A stretch of DNA of 45,641 bases from an uncultured Fimbriimonadaceae bacterium (lineage in GTDB: Bacteria > Armatimonadota > Fimbriimonadia > Fimbriimonadales > Fimbriimonadaceae): NCBI GenBank assembly GCA_937961665.1, contig CALGMO010000047.1, positions 1 to 45,641 on the forward strand, given 5' to 3'. Shown here one piece after another: positions 16,623 through 25,570 of the stretch. The notes beneath the pieces are model-generated. The model did no database searches. It worked only from the letters and a program-made list of their open reading frames with translations, and was not told the origin of the DNA. The position numbers were made by a program, and so were the translations under genes. Numbering within the stretch: the stretch's first letter is position 1; each line of letters begins with the position of its first letter.

Positions 16623-17753
16623 TCAGACCTTGGACCAGACCGTACGGTTCACGTAGTGCACGTAGCTGTGGATGATCCTCACCACCTTCTCGGACACGTT
16701 CGGCACGTCGTAGTCGGCGACGATGCGCAGGTCGCGCTCGGGTCTGCGCTTCTGGCCCATCACCAGCCGAAGGCCGCGCAGCACCGAGTCGGGCTCCAGG
16801 CCGGTGAGCACCACGGCGGCCTCCTCCATGCCCTCGGGGCGCTCGTGCGCCTGGCGGATGTTGACCGCGGGGAAGTTCAGGATCGACGACTCCTCGGTGA
16901 TCGTGCCGCTGTCCGAGAGCACGGCGGCCGCCTCCATCTGGAGCCGCACGTAGTCGGACAGCCCCAGCGGCTTCATCAGCTCGACCTGCGGGGGAAGCTC
17001 GACTCCCTCGGCCTCGATCCGCTTGCGGGTCCGGGGGTGGGTGGAGAAGATCATCCGCAGGCCGAACTCCGAGGCGACGGCGCGCAGGGTGCCCACCAGG
17101 TTGCGGAACTGCTCCGGGGAGTCGATGTTCTCCTCCCGGTGCGCGCTGACTACGAAGTACCGGCGCGGCTCCAGGCCCAGCCGATCCAGAACCGACGAGG
17201 CGAGGATCTTGGGCATGTAGTGGTGCAGCACCTCGCACATCGGGCTGCCGGTCTTGATCACCCGGTCCGGCGGCAGGCCCTCGCGGAGCAGGTACTCGCG
17301 CGAGATGGAGCTGTAGGGGAGGTTCACGTCGCTGATGTGGTCGACGATGCGGCGGTTGATCTCCTCGGGCACGCGCTGGTCGAAGCAGCGGTTGCCGGCC
17401 TCCATGTGGAAGATCGGGATCTTGCGGCGCTTGGCGGGGATGGCGGCCAGACAGCTGTTCGTGTCGCCAAGCACGAGGAACGCGTCGGGCTGGACCTCCG
17501 CCAGGACGGGGTCGATGCGCGCGATCACCTGTCCGATCGTCTCGGCGGCCGTCGCGCCGGCGGCCCCGAGGAAGCGGTCCGGGCGGCGGATCTCCAGGTC
17601 CTCGAAGAAGATTTCGTTGAGCTCGTAGTCGTAGTTCTGCCCGGTGTGGACCAGCGTGTGCTCCGTGTGCCTCTCGAGGGCGGCGATCACGCGCGAGAGC
17701 CGGATGATCTCCGGCCGGGTGCCGACGACGGTCATCACCTTCAGCCGATTCAC
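16623..17753 (-). CDS. fnlC: UDP-N-acetyl-sugar 2-epimerase, FnlC/CapG/WbjD type
   Basis: 376 residues from GTG 17753, which overlaps the fnlB stop (GTGA). [77 protein letters not shown] and [11 protein letters not shown] are the WecB-fold motifs. The specific wording ([38 protein letters not shown] split across two stretches) matches FnlC rather than the ManNAc-forming WecB. It would convert UDP-N-acetyl-L-pneumosamine to UDP-N-acetyl-L-fucosamine, the last step of the cassette. In vivo it works with the fnlA and fnlB products encoded just upstream. Confidence 0.93.
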   Translation of the reverse strand: MNRLKVMTVVGTRPEIIRLSRVIAALERHTEHTLVHTGQNYDYELNEIFFEDLEIRRPDRFLGAAGATAAETIGQVIARIDPVLAEVQPDAFLVLGDTNSCLAAIPAKRRKIPIFHMEAGNRCFDQRVPEEINRRIVDHISDVNLPYSSISREYLLREGLPPDRVIKTGSPMCEVLHHYMPKILASSVLDRLGLEPRRYFVVSAHREENIDSPEQFRNLVGTLRAVASEFGLRMIFSTHPRTRKRIEAEGVELPPQVELMKPLGLSDYVRLQMEAAAVLSDSGTITEESSILNFPAVNIRQAHERPEGMEEAAVVLTGLEPDSVLRGLRLVMGQKRRPERDLRIVADYDVPNVSEKVVRIIHSYVHYVNRTVWSKV

Positions 17754-18865
17754 GGGCCGACCTCCTCGAAGATCGTGTCCGGCCGATCGGGGTCGAACGG
17801 TTCGCTGGCCCAGAAGAGGGTCACCAGGTCGCGGTCCCCGACGTTCTCGATGCAGTGGGTGTAGCCGGGCGGGATGTCGACCGGTCGCAGGTCCTCGCCG
17901 GACACCCGGACGTCGATGCGCGCGCCGGTGTCGATGTGGCGGAACCGGACGACCGCCTCCCCCTCGAGCACCAGGAACTTCTCCGTCTTGGTTCGGTGGT
18001 GGTGGTTGCCGCGCACGATGCCCGGTTTGGTGCGCGAGACGAAGATCTGGCCGGCGGAGCGGCTCTTGACGAACTCGGCCAGCACGCCGCGCGGGTCGGT
18101 CCTCTGGGTCAGAGGGTAGGCGAGCTCCTCCTCGGGGAGGTAGGAGAGGTACGTGGCGTAGAGCCGGTGGGTCAGGGGGTCGGAAAGGTCCGGCAGCCAG
18201 AGGCTCGTGCGGAGTTCCCGGAAGGAGCGGATGCGCTCGGCCAGCTCCCCCAGGCGGATTCTGCCGGTGGGAGGAACGGAGCGGAGGTGGAACCCGCGGG
18301 GCCGCTCGCCGGCCGTTTCGAGGAAGGCGTCCACGACGTCGTCGACGTACACCAGTTCCAGCTCGCGGTCCGGGTCGTGCACCTCGACCGGCTCGTCGCG
18401 GGCGATGCGGTGGCAGAACGTGGCCACCACGCTGTTGTAGTTCGGCCGGCTCCACTTGCCGAACAGGTTGCCCAGGCGGAACGCCACGGCGTCCAGGATC
18501 CCTTGTGCCGCCGCGTGCTCCAAGTGGCGCTCGGCCTGGAGCTTGCTGCGGCCGTAGGGGTTGTCCAGCTCGGCCTGGATGCTGGAGCTGAGGATCACCA
18601 GCGGCCGGGTTCCGAGGGCCTCGGCGGCCCGGCAGAGGCGCTCGGTGAGACCCGCGTTGACGGCCTCGAACTCCGCTGGGTCGGGCGGGCGGTTGGCGCC
18701 GGCCAGGTGGAACACGGTGTCGCAACCCTCGAGGGCCGCCTCGAGATCCGCGGGGCCGACCCCGACGTCGAACCGGACGACCTCCAGGTCCGCCACGGTG
18801 CGCAGGGCTGCGCGCAGGTTCCTTCCGACGAACCCCTCGGAGCCGGTGACCAGCACCCGCCTCAT
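17750..18865 (-). CDS. fnlB: Bifunctional reductase/epimerase for UDP-L-FucNAc synthesis, FnlB/CapF type
   Basis: 371 residues. The N-terminal SDR domain has [26 protein letters not shown] and [11 protein letters not shown]; the Tyr and Lys of the YxxxK motif are intact. The C-terminal cupin domain (about 265-371) has [23 protein letters not shown] with its metal-binding histidines and [10 protein letters not shown]. In CapF the cupin epimerises C3 and the SDR domain reduces C4, using the FnlA product. The ATG at 18865 overlaps the fnlA stop (ATGA) and its own stop overlaps fnlC, giving a three-gene coupled unit. Confidence 0.94.
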   Translation of the reverse strand: MRRVLVTGSEGFVGRNLRAALRTVADLEVVRFDVGVGPADLEAALEGCDTVFHLAGANRPPDPAEFEAVNAGLTERLCRAAEALGTRPLVILSSSIQAELDNPYGRSKLQAERHLEHAAAQGILDAVAFRLGNLFGKWSRPNYNSVVATFCHRIARDEPVEVHDPDRELELVYVDDVVDAFLETAGERPRGFHLRSVPPTGRIRLGELAERIRSFRELRTSLWLPDLSDPLTHRLYATYLSYLPEEELAYPLTQRTDPRGVLAEFVKSRSAGQIFVSRTKPGIVRGNHHHRTKTEKFLVLEGEAVVRFRHIDTGARIDVRVSGEDLRPVDIPPGYTHCIENVGDRDLVTLFWASEPFDPDRPDTIFEEVGP

Positions 18866-19902
18866 CGACCGGCCCCCTGCAGGGCCTCCTGGACGAACGG
18901 CAGGGAGGCGAGCAGGTCGCGCATCTCCCCGACCGTCAGGCGCTGGGTGTTGTGGGAGTGGTAGTCCTCGAGCTCGTTGATGCGCGGCGATCCCTCGGTG
19001 AAGTACAGCGCGTAGTTCAGGTCGCGGGTGTCGGCCGGAACGCGGTAGTAGCCGCCGTGGTCCTCGGCGCGGGCCATCTCCTCGCGGGTGAGGAGCGTCT
19101 CGTAGAGCTTCTCGCCGTGGCGGGTGCCGATGATCTGGATCGGGTTGTCCGCGCGGAACAACAGCTTGAGCGCCTGCACGACGGTTTCGAGCGTGGCCGC
19201 CGGGGCCTTCTGCACGAAGATGTCTCCCGGCTGGGCGTTGTCGAAGGCGTACAGCACCAGGTCCACGGCGTCGTCGATGGACATCATGAACCGGGTCATC
19301 TGGGGGTCGGTGACGGTGAGGGGCTTGCCGGCGAGGATCTGCTCGATCCAGAGTGGGATGACCGACCCGCGCGATCCCATCACGTTGCCGTAGCGGGTGG
19401 CGCACAGCACCGTGCCCTTCGCCGCCGCGACGCGCGACTTGGCGAGCATCAGCTTCTCCATGAGCGCCTTGCTCAGGCCCATGGCGTTGATGGGCGCGAC
19501 GGCCTTGTCCGTGCTGAGCAGCACGACGGAACGGACTCCCGCGTCGATGGCGGCGTTCATGACGTTCTCCGTTCCGAGGGAGTTGGTGCGGACGGCCTCG
19601 AGCGGATAGAACTCGCACGAGGGGACCTGCTTGAGCGCGGCCGCGTGGAACACGATGTCCACGCCGACCATGGCGTCCTTCAGGCTGTCGGGGTCGCGGA
19701 CGTCGCCGATGTAGAAGCGGAGCTTCGGGTCGCGATAGGCGTTCCGCATGTCCTCCTGCTTCTTCTCGTCGCGGCTGAACACGCGGATCTCGCGGATGTC
19801 CGTCTGGAGGAACCGCCGGAGCACGGCGTTGCCGAAGGTGCCCGTTCCGCCGGTCACCAGGAGGGTCTTGCCATGGAAGGAAGAGGAAGGCGTCGCGCTC
19901 AT
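18862..19902 (-). CDS. fnlA: UDP-GlcNAc 4,6-dehydratase/5-epimerase, FnlA/CapE/WbjB type
   Basis: 346 residues. [20 protein letters not shown] binds the cofactor. [21 protein letters not shown] is the hallmark active site, with Met in the place of the usual SDR catalytic Tyr, as in CapE and PseB. It also has [25 protein letters not shown] and a C-terminal [10 protein letters not shown]. It dehydrates and epimerises UDP-GlcNAc to start UDP-L-FucNAc synthesis. As the first gene of the minus-strand operon it is separated by about 115 bases from the divergent wzz-like gene. A possible minus-10 TATCCT lies at 19926-19931. Confidence 0.95.
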   Translation of the reverse strand: MSATPSSSFHGKTLLVTGGTGTFGNAVLRRFLQTDIREIRVFSRDEKKQEDMRNAYRDPKLRFYIGDVRDPDSLKDAMVGVDIVFHAAALKQVPSCEFYPLEAVRTNSLGTENVMNAAIDAGVRSVVLLSTDKAVAPINAMGLSKALMEKLMLAKSRVAAAKGTVLCATRYGNVMGSRGSVIPLWIEQILAGKPLTVTDPQMTRFMMSIDDAVDLVLYAFDNAQPGDIFVQKAPAATLETVVQALKLLFRADNPIQIIGTRHGEKLYETLLTREEMARAEDHGGYYRVPADTRDLNYALYFTEGSPRINELEDYHSHNTQRLTVGEMRDLLASLPFVQEALQGAGR

Positions 19903-19973
19903 CTCGGAATCACCCGACCATGGCGAGGATACCCCCCGCGGGAGGGAGCATCCGGAGCACGAGCCGGGGCAGG

Positions 19974-19981
19974 GGTAGACT
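19974..19981 (+). promoter_or_regulatory. Minus-10 box GGTAGACT for the wzz-flippase-wzy operon
   Basis: GGTAGACT, 34 bases before the chosen start at 20016, in the divergent region shared with fnlA. GGGAGG at 20006-20011 provides a ribosome-binding site for ATG 20016. Confidence 0.5.
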
Positions 19982-20015
19982 GGCCTCCGTTCCTGACACG
20001 GCCATGGGAGGCGGC

Positions 20016-21212
20016 ATGGGTTCGAAGGCTTGGAGGGCGCCGGCGATCGGCGCGGCGCTGGGGGTGGCGGCGATGGCGCTGTACACCTATCTCGTTCCGC
20101 CTCGCTGGGTGGCCAGGGCGGCGCTGCTGATTCCGTACGACGAGAACGCGACCACTCGGCTCGGCCTTCCGGCCATGGTCCAGCAGGCGGACCCGCTCTC
20201 GGTTCTGCGGGGCATCGTGCTGAGCCGGTCGTCGCTGGTGCGCGTGTCGCAGGCGACGGGTCTGCCCGTCCGCGAGCTGGAGGTGCGGTTCGACGTGCAG
20301 GTCAGCCCCGAGGACAACCAGCTGCTGCTGGCCTGCCAGCACACCAACCGCGCTCTGGCCGAGGAGGTCGTGCGACAGGCGATCCGGAGCTTGGCGTACT
20401 TGGCGCGGACCAACACGGTGTCCGTCGGCTCGCGGCAGGCCAAGTACCTGGAGGAGGCGATCGCCCGTCGCAAGGAGGATTTGGACGCCGCCCAGCGGGA
20501 GTTGGCCCAGTACGTGCGCGACTCCCGAACCGTGCTGGATCCCGGCTCGCCGCTGGCCAACGCCGAGTACGTGCGGCGCTATCGGGACGCCCAGCTGGAG
20601 CTGGCGAAGGTCGAGCAGCAGATCTCCGCGATGCGCGACTCCGCCACCCGGCTTGGCGGACCGACCCTCGAGGTGCCCTCGGGCATCCCGGAGATCGAGG
20701 CCTGGCGCGCCAAGACGGCGCAGGCGGAGTACGACCTGAAGGTGGCTCGGTCGCAGTACGGCGAGGAGGCGCCGGCGGTGGTGCGGGCCCGGCAGGCGCT
20801 CGAGGCCGCCCGGCAGTCGCTGCGGCAGGAGGTCAGCCGCTACGTGCAATCGGTGAACCAGGGGGTGACGCAGAAGGTGGCGGACCTGGTGGCCCAGCGC
20901 ACCGTGCTCCAGTGGCAGGTCGACACGCTGCGCAAGCTCGCCGACGCCACCCCGGAAGAGGCGGTGGAGTTCTCGAAGAAGCTCCAGCGGGTGCAGGAGC
21001 TGACGGCCTCTCTGGCGTTCCTGCAGGAGCAGTACGAGCAGGCCAAGGCGAAGGCCGAGGTGGAGCGGGTGCGGTGGAGCCTGCTGACTCCGCCCTACGT
21101 GGAGGAAAAGCCGGTGAACAAGAGCTACAGCCGCAACGGCCTGATCGGGCTGCTGCTGGGCGGACTCGCCGGACTGCTCGCGTCCAACCGGAGGCGGGTC
21201 TCGGAGCCGTGA
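20016..21212 (+). CDS. Wzz-like polysaccharide co-polymerase / chain-length determinant
   Basis: 398 residues from ATG 20016 (GGGAGG five bases upstream); ATG 20004 is a weaker alternative. Topology is TM1 near residues 10-30 (IGAALGVAAMALYTYLVPP), a large periplasmic region with long coiled-coil stretches (about 140-360) and TM2 near the C-terminus (LIGLLLGGLAGLLAS). That is the PCP-1/Wzz arrangement. The typical Pro-rich pre-TM2 segment is present as PPYVEEKPVNKSYS. No cytoplasmic tyrosine kinase domain is fused, so it is not a Wzc. It likely sets chain length together with the Wzy-like gene downstream. Confidence 0.85.
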   Translation: MGSKAWRAPAIGAALGVAAMALYTYLVPPRWVARAALLIPYDENATTRLGLPAMVQQADPLSVLRGIVLSRSSLVRVSQATGLPVRELEVRFDVQVSPEDNQLLLACQHTNRALAEEVVRQAIRSLAYLARTNTVSVGSRQAKYLEEAIARRKEDLDAAQRELAQYVRDSRTVLDPGSPLANAEYVRRYRDAQLELAKVEQQISAMRDSATRLGGPTLEVPSGIPEIEAWRAKTAQAEYDLKVARSQYGEEAPAVVRARQALEAARQSLRQEVSRYVQSVNQGVTQKVADLVAQRTVLQWQVDTLRKLADATPEEAVEFSKKLQRVQELTASLAFLQEQYEQAKAKAEVERVRWSLLTPPYVEEKPVNKSYSRNGLIGLLLGGLAGLLASNRRRVSEP

Positions 21213-22486
21213 CGGCGACCCGGTCGCGTCTGGTCAGGGGCTTGGCGGCGCTCGTGTCGGGCACGGCGGGCGCGCAGGCGGTCACGCTCCTCTCGACGCC
21301 GATCCTCGTTCGCCTGTACGGCATGGAGCGCTGGGGAGAGTTCGGGGCGTTCTCGGCGCTCTACCTGACGCTGCTCACGGTGGCGGCGATGCGCTTCGAT
21401 CAGGCCGTGCCGGTCGCCAAGAGCGACGAGGAGGCGAGGGCGGTTCTCGCACTGGGCCAGCTGGCGGCCGCAGGGCTCGCGGCGGCGGTGTTCGTCTGTT
21501 CTCTGGCCTTCGGTCCCTGGCTGGCGGAGGTCAGCAGGGTGGCCGCTCTGAGGGACCAGCCGTGGCTGCTTCCCCTGGCGCTGGCGGGCGGCGGCCTGTA
21601 CGTGGCGTTCAGCTCGTGGCACCTCCGGCGGGGGTCGTTCCGGGTGGTTGCGGCCACGACGTTCACGCAGTCGCTGGCGATGGCGGCCGTGCAGTTCGCC
21701 GGCTGGTTCGTCGCGCCGATGAGGGCGTTCGCCCTTCCGCTGGGCTTGGCGGCGGGCCGGTCGGTGGGCTTTCTGAACCTGTGGAGGGGCTACCTGCGCG
21801 ACGTGGCCGGCGGCGCGGGCCGGTCGGGCCTGAGGGAGGCATGGAGAGGCTACAGCCGGTTCGCCCTGCTGGGGGTTCCGTCGTCGCTGGCCAACGCCGC
21901 GGGCCTGCAGGCGCCGACCGTTCTGCTGAGCGCGCTGTTCGGGACGTGGGCCGCCGGTCAGTTCTACACCTCGATGCGGGTTCTCGGGCTTCCGATGGTG
22001 TTCCTCGGGGCGGCGGTGTCCCAGGTCTACCTCTCGGAGTTCGGGCGGCTGCTGCGCGAGAACCCGGGGGGCCTGCGACGGTTCTACCGTGGGGCGGTGC
22101 GCCGGCTGCTTGCGGTGTCGCCGTTGCTGGCGGCGATGGGCTGCACGGCCCCCTGGTGGTTTCCAATCGTGTTCGGACCGGAGGCGGCGCGGGCGGGGCT
22201 ATGGAGCCTGTGGCTCACGCCGAGCCTGTGCCTGGGGCTGGTGTGTTCGCCGGTCAGCTCCACGGCGAACTCGCTCGGCCGGCAGGACCTCCAACTGGGC
22301 ATGGATCTGCTGCGCCTGGCGCTGACGGTGGCCTGCTTCGCGATTCCGGCGAGGGGTTGGAGCGCCGACGCCAGGGTGGCGCTGTACGGTGCGATGATGG
22401 CGGCGACCTATCTGGCTTACCTGCTTCTTTACGACAGGCTCGCGGCGCGCGCGAGCTCGCCTGCGGCGGCCGGGGAGGCGGCGTGA
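21209..22486 (+). CDS. Polysaccharide flippase (Wzx/MOP superfamily)
   Basis: 425 residues from GTG 21209 (GTGA overlap with the previous stop). It is highly hydrophobic, with about 12 membrane segments and an N-terminal ALVSGTAGAQAVTLLSTPILVRLYG that matches the polysaccharide biosynthesis protein family. This type exports lipid-linked repeat units across the inner membrane. Its position between the co-polymerase and the polymerase supports a Wzx role, though transporters of this superfamily cannot be told apart with certainty from sequence alone. Its stop overlaps the next gene's GTG. Confidence 0.85.
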   Translation: MTATRSRLVRGLAALVSGTAGAQAVTLLSTPILVRLYGMERWGEFGAFSALYLTLLTVAAMRFDQAVPVAKSDEEARAVLALGQLAAAGLAAAVFVCSLAFGPWLAEVSRVAALRDQPWLLPLALAGGGLYVAFSSWHLRRGSFRVVAATTFTQSLAMAAVQFAGWFVAPMRAFALPLGLAAGRSVGFLNLWRGYLRDVAGGAGRSGLREAWRGYSRFALLGVPSSLANAAGLQAPTVLLSALFGTWAAGQFYTSMRVLGLPMVFLGAAVSQVYLSEFGRLLRENPGGLRRFYRGAVRRLLAVSPLLAAMGCTAPWWFPIVFGPEAARAGLWSLWLTPSLCLGLVCSPVSSTANSLGRQDLQLGMDLLRLALTVACFAIPARGWSADARVALYGAMMAATYLAYLLLYDRLAARASSPAAAGEAA

Positions 22487-23052
22487 AGCGGCTGGCCACG
22501 CGCCTGTTCAATCTGTTCGTGGGCGGCCCGCTGTGGCTGCTCGCGCCGCTGCTCGGCTTCGACCGGCGGTACTTCCGCGGGAGGCACTTCGAGCGCCACA
22601 CCTCCGGCTACCGGATGGTGCTGAGGGCGATCCTCTTTCAGAAGATCCTGGGCTTCAACCGGTCGTGCCGTTTCCCGGTGAGCCACCAGTCCGTGGTCTC
22701 GAACGGCAGGAACTTGCTGTTCGATCCCGACGACTTCAACAACCTGTGGCACTTCGGCTGCTACTTCCAGAACTTCGACGCCACGATCCGGATCGGAAAA
22801 GGGACCTACATCGCTCCGAACGTCGGGATCATCACGGCGGACCACGACCTGGAGGACCTCGACGCCCACCAGCCCGGCAAGCCGGTGGTGATCGGCGAGA
22901 AGTGCTGGATCGGCATGAACGCCGTGATTCTGCCGGGCGTGGTTCTGGGCGACCGCACGGTCGTCGGGGCCGGGGCCGTGGTCACGAAGAGCTTCCCCGA
23001 GGGCCATTGCGTGCTCGGCGGCGTGCCGGCGAGGAAGATCCGGGATCTGTGA
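22483..23052 (+). CDS. Left-handed beta-helix (hexapeptide) acyltransferase
   Basis: 189 residues from GTG 22483 (GTGA overlap). N-terminal hydrophobic/aromatic region of about 80 residues, then a hexapeptide-repeat domain: IRIGKGTYIAPNVGIITADHDLEDLDAH with a catalytic-type His, IGEKCWIGMNAVILPGVVLGDRTVVGAGAVVTKSF split over several turns, and the ending GGVPARKI. It most probably O-acetylates a sugar of the polysaccharide repeat using acetyl-CoA. Acceptor sugar and position are unknown. Confidence 0.85.
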   Translation: MKRLATRLFNLFVGGPLWLLAPLLGFDRRYFRGRHFERHTSGYRMVLRAILFQKILGFNRSCRFPVSHQSVVSNGRNLLFDPDDFNNLWHFGCYFQNFDATIRIGKGTYIAPNVGIITADHDLEDLDAHQPGKPVVIGEKCWIGMNAVILPGVVLGDRTVVGAGAVVTKSFPEGHCVLGGVPARKIRDL

Positions 23053-23059
23053 GGCATCG

Positions 23060-24403
23060 ATGGGCGAGTTGACCGCGCTCGGTTGGGCGTATCTGGCGGC
23101 AGGCGCGGCGGCGATGGCCGGTGCGGCTGCGGCCGCGGGCCGGTCGCTGGTCGGCTTCGTGCGGTCTCCGCTGGCGGTGGCGCTGACGTACTTCGGCTTC
23201 GCGTTCCTGATCGTTCCCGGCCTGAACCTTCTGTTCGGCGTGTCGTTCTGGCAGAGCTCCTACCGTCCGGATTCGGTCGAGCGCGCGCTGTGGCTCTCCC
23301 TCGGCTTCGCGGGGCTGGTCGCGGCCGGGTATCGATGCACCGCCCCCCTGCGGGCCGAGGCGCCCGCCAACCCGCGGCCGGTCGGGGAACCGGGTTGGAC
23401 GATCGCCGCCTTCGCGCTGGCTTTCCTCGGATTCGCCGGCTTGGGGCTGTTGGCCAGGAGCGTTCTGGAGGCCGGCGGTCTGGCGAACTATCTGCTGCTG
23501 CGGAACACTCTGGCGGCCGGCGAGGGCCCGTCGCTGATCCTCATCGCCCTTTGGCAGGCGATTCCGGCGTTGATCCTCGCGGAGGTTCTGGCTCGGCGGG
23601 CGGCCTCGGTGCCGGTCGGCCGGTGGAGGCTGGCGTTCTTCGCGGCTCTGGCGGTCGCTGTCGCCGTGGGCCTGTTCCAAGGGAGCCGAACCAAGGCGCT
23701 GTTTCCCCTGCTGGCCGCCGGCATGGTCTGGGTGGCCCTGCAGCCCGGCGAGCTCCCGCGCAGGTTCAAGCTGGCTCTTCTGGGGTCGGTGGGGGCGCTG
23801 GCGCTCGTGGGAGGCGTGCTCGGCATCGCCCGGGAGTCGGTCGCGGCGGGCCGGGCGGTGCGGTCTGAGGCCTTCGCCGGCCCTAGGCTGGTGACCGAGG
23901 CGTTCCGGGAATACGAGAACCTGTGGTACCTGCTCGACCACGAGGCGCGCCTGAAGCCGCTGGGGGGCTCGACGTTCCTCGCCGGCTTCGTGTTCTGGGT
24001 GCCGCGGAGCATCTGGCCCGACAAGCCGCTGGGCGGGGGGCCGGAGATCGTGAACTTCATCTGGCCCTGGGGCTACGAGCCGGGGCGGAAGGACAACCGA
24101 TCGTCGATCACGCCCGGCTTGATGGCCGAGGGGTTCATGAACTTCGGGGCGCCGGGCGTGCTGCTGGCGGGGGGCTTCTACGGCCTTCTGCTGGGCCTGC
24201 TGGCCAGGGTGTGGGCGCGGACCCGCAGCGCCTGCCTCGCCGGCTTGGCCGTGTGCCTCTCGCTGCGCGGGGCGGAGTTCCTCGGCATGGAGTTCTTCGG
24301 GGGACTGTTCAACCTGCTGGCGGTGGCTCTCCCGTTCCTGGTGGCGTGGGCCGCCGAGGCGCGCCTTGGGGGAAGCCCCGTGCCGGAGGGCGAGGGAGCC
24401 TAG
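23060..24403 (+). CDS. Wzy-like O-antigen/polysaccharide polymerase
   Basis: 447 residues, mostly membrane segments (about 11), starting seven bases after the acyltransferase stop. A large periplasmic loop near residues 280-350 holds WYLLDHEARLKPLGG, a WVPRSIWPDKPLGGGPE segment and FIWPWGYEPG; the Pro-Asp-Lys-Pro motif resembles O-antigen ligase/polymerase loops (oligosaccharide repeat unit polymerase family). It should join repeat units at the outer face of the inner membrane. Proteins of this class are poorly conserved, so topology and location carry the call. The stop lies inside a 16-base repeat that also carries the stop of the convergent gene. Confidence 0.8.
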   Translation: MGELTALGWAYLAAGAAAMAGAAAAAGRSLVGFVRSPLAVALTYFGFAFLIVPGLNLLFGVSFWQSSYRPDSVERALWLSLGFAGLVAAGYRCTAPLRAEAPANPRPVGEPGWTIAAFALAFLGFAGLGLLARSVLEAGGLANYLLLRNTLAAGEGPSLILIALWQAIPALILAEVLARRAASVPVGRWRLAFFAALAVAVAVGLFQGSRTKALFPLLAAGMVWVALQPGELPRRFKLALLGSVGALALVGGVLGIARESVAAGRAVRSEAFAGPRLVTEAFREYENLWYLLDHEARLKPLGGSTFLAGFVFWVPRSIWPDKPLGGGPEIVNFIWPWGYEPGRKDNRSSITPGLMAEGFMNFGAPGVLLAGGFYGLLLGLLARVWARTRSACLAGLAVCLSLRGAEFLGMEFFGGLFNLLAVALPFLVAWAAEARLGGSPVPEGEGA

Positions 24404-24464
24404 TCCTTCCTTCGGTCGCGTGCAGAACCTTCGGAGCGCAGGACCCGGGGGCGAGGGAGCCTAG
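24388..24464. repeat. 16-base direct repeat carrying the stop codons of two convergent genes
   Basis: GGGCGAGGGAGCCTAG occurs at 24388-24403 and again at 24449-24464, 61 bases apart. The first copy ends in the TAG of the wzy-like gene. The CTA of the second copy is the TAG of the minus-strand glycosyltransferase. The spacer has no gene. Confidence 0.9.
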
Positions 24465-25570
24465 GCGAGCCACTCGCGGACCAAGGCCGCCATCGCCTCG
24501 TCCCAAGGGCGGAACGGGAGCCCCGCCAGCCGGGCGCCCATCTCGAGCGGTTCGGCGGGATTCTGCGCCCATCGGGCGAGCAGGTCCGCGAGGGCCCGGG
24601 GGTCGGCGTAGGGCACCGCCGCCGCGCCGCCGATCTCCCGGTAGGGCTGGGCCGTGGCCACCTCCTCGTTCACCAGGATGGCGCACCGCGTGAGCACGCA
24701 GTCGCCCCATTTGTTCGACTCGGCCAGGCGGTTGATCGCCAGCGAGGGGTCGTAGAACGTCAGGCAGGCGTGGGCCCGGTGGTAGAGCGCCAGCGACTCG
24801 GCCGGGGTCACCTCTCCGCGATACTCGGCGAAGGGGTGTTCCATGAGGCGGGCGGCCTGCGGCACCGTGGGGTCGATCCTACCGGCGAGGAGGACCCGGA
24901 ACGGGGGCCCGTCGTAGACGTCCAAGGCTTGGACGAGCGAGTCCAGCCCGCGCGTCGGCGCCAGCCAGCCGTTGACGTACAGCGTGAAGGTCCCGTCGCG
25001 GACGTAGCCCCTCTGTCGCGCGATCTCGTTCGCCTTGGCCAGGTCGTCCGTCAGGGGGTAGTTGGGCACGACCCGCAGGTTGGGGTCGGCGCTGGGCCAC
25101 CTCGCGGAGGACGGCACCAGGTGGATCTTGGCCGCCGCGGCCGCCCGGCGCTCCATGCGGGCGATCACGGGGCGGACGGGCCCCGGCCAAGGGTAGGCCA
25201 GGCTCAGGGTGTCGTTGTCGTCGAAGAACAGGTTGAGGCGCCTGCCGCCCGCCAGCCTCGCGGCCGGGTGCGCCGACCAGAGGCTGAGGGCGTAGACGTC
25301 GGCGCCCGCGGGGAGTTCGCGCAGGGCGCGCCGCAGGGCCGCCATGTAGCGCAGATACCACCGGATCAGCGCGCGGTTCTTGTATCCGCCGCCCGCCAAG
25401 ACCGTGCGGGTGGCGACGGGCGGCTCGTTGTCGGGTTCGGCCGGATCGCGCTTCCAGGCGAGGTGGAGGATGTCCAAGCCCTCGCGCGAGAGGACGGATG
25501 CGATCTTCCGCGTGCGCACCAGCGAGCCGACGTTCGCGACCGGCGCCAGAAGGACGACCCGTCGGCTCAT
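24461..25570 (-). CDS. GT-B family glycosyltransferase of the polysaccharide locus
   Basis: 369 residues from ATG 25570, overlapping the wecC-like stop (ATGA). N-terminal VVLLAPVANVGSLVRTRKIASVLSREGLD-type acceptor domain, NLFFDDNDTLSLAYPWPG, then FTLYVNGWLAPTRGLDSLVQAL, RVLLAGRID and a C-terminal RLAESNKWGDCVLTRCAILVNEE segment in place of the usual EAMA..G.PVV donor motif. The fold looks like GT4-type GT-B, but the donor motifs are divergent, so I cannot name the sugar. Coupled expression with a UDP-ManNAc dehydrogenase-type gene suggests a uronate donor such as UDP-ManNAcA, which is inference. Confidence 0.7.
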   Translation of the reverse strand: MSRRVVLLAPVANVGSLVRTRKIASVLSREGLDILHLAWKRDPAEPDNEPPVATRTVLAGGGYKNRALIRWYLRYMAALRRALRELPAGADVYALSLWSAHPAARLAGGRRLNLFFDDNDTLSLAYPWPGPVRPVIARMERRAAAAAKIHLVPSSARWPSADPNLRVVPNYPLTDDLAKANEIARQRGYVRDGTFTLYVNGWLAPTRGLDSLVQALDVYDGPPFRVLLAGRIDPTVPQAARLMEHPFAEYRGEVTPAESLALYHRAHACLTFYDPSLAINRLAESNKWGDCVLTRCAILVNEEVATAQPYREIGGAAAVPYADPRALADLLARWAQNPAEPLEMGARLAGLPFRPWDEAMAALVREWLA

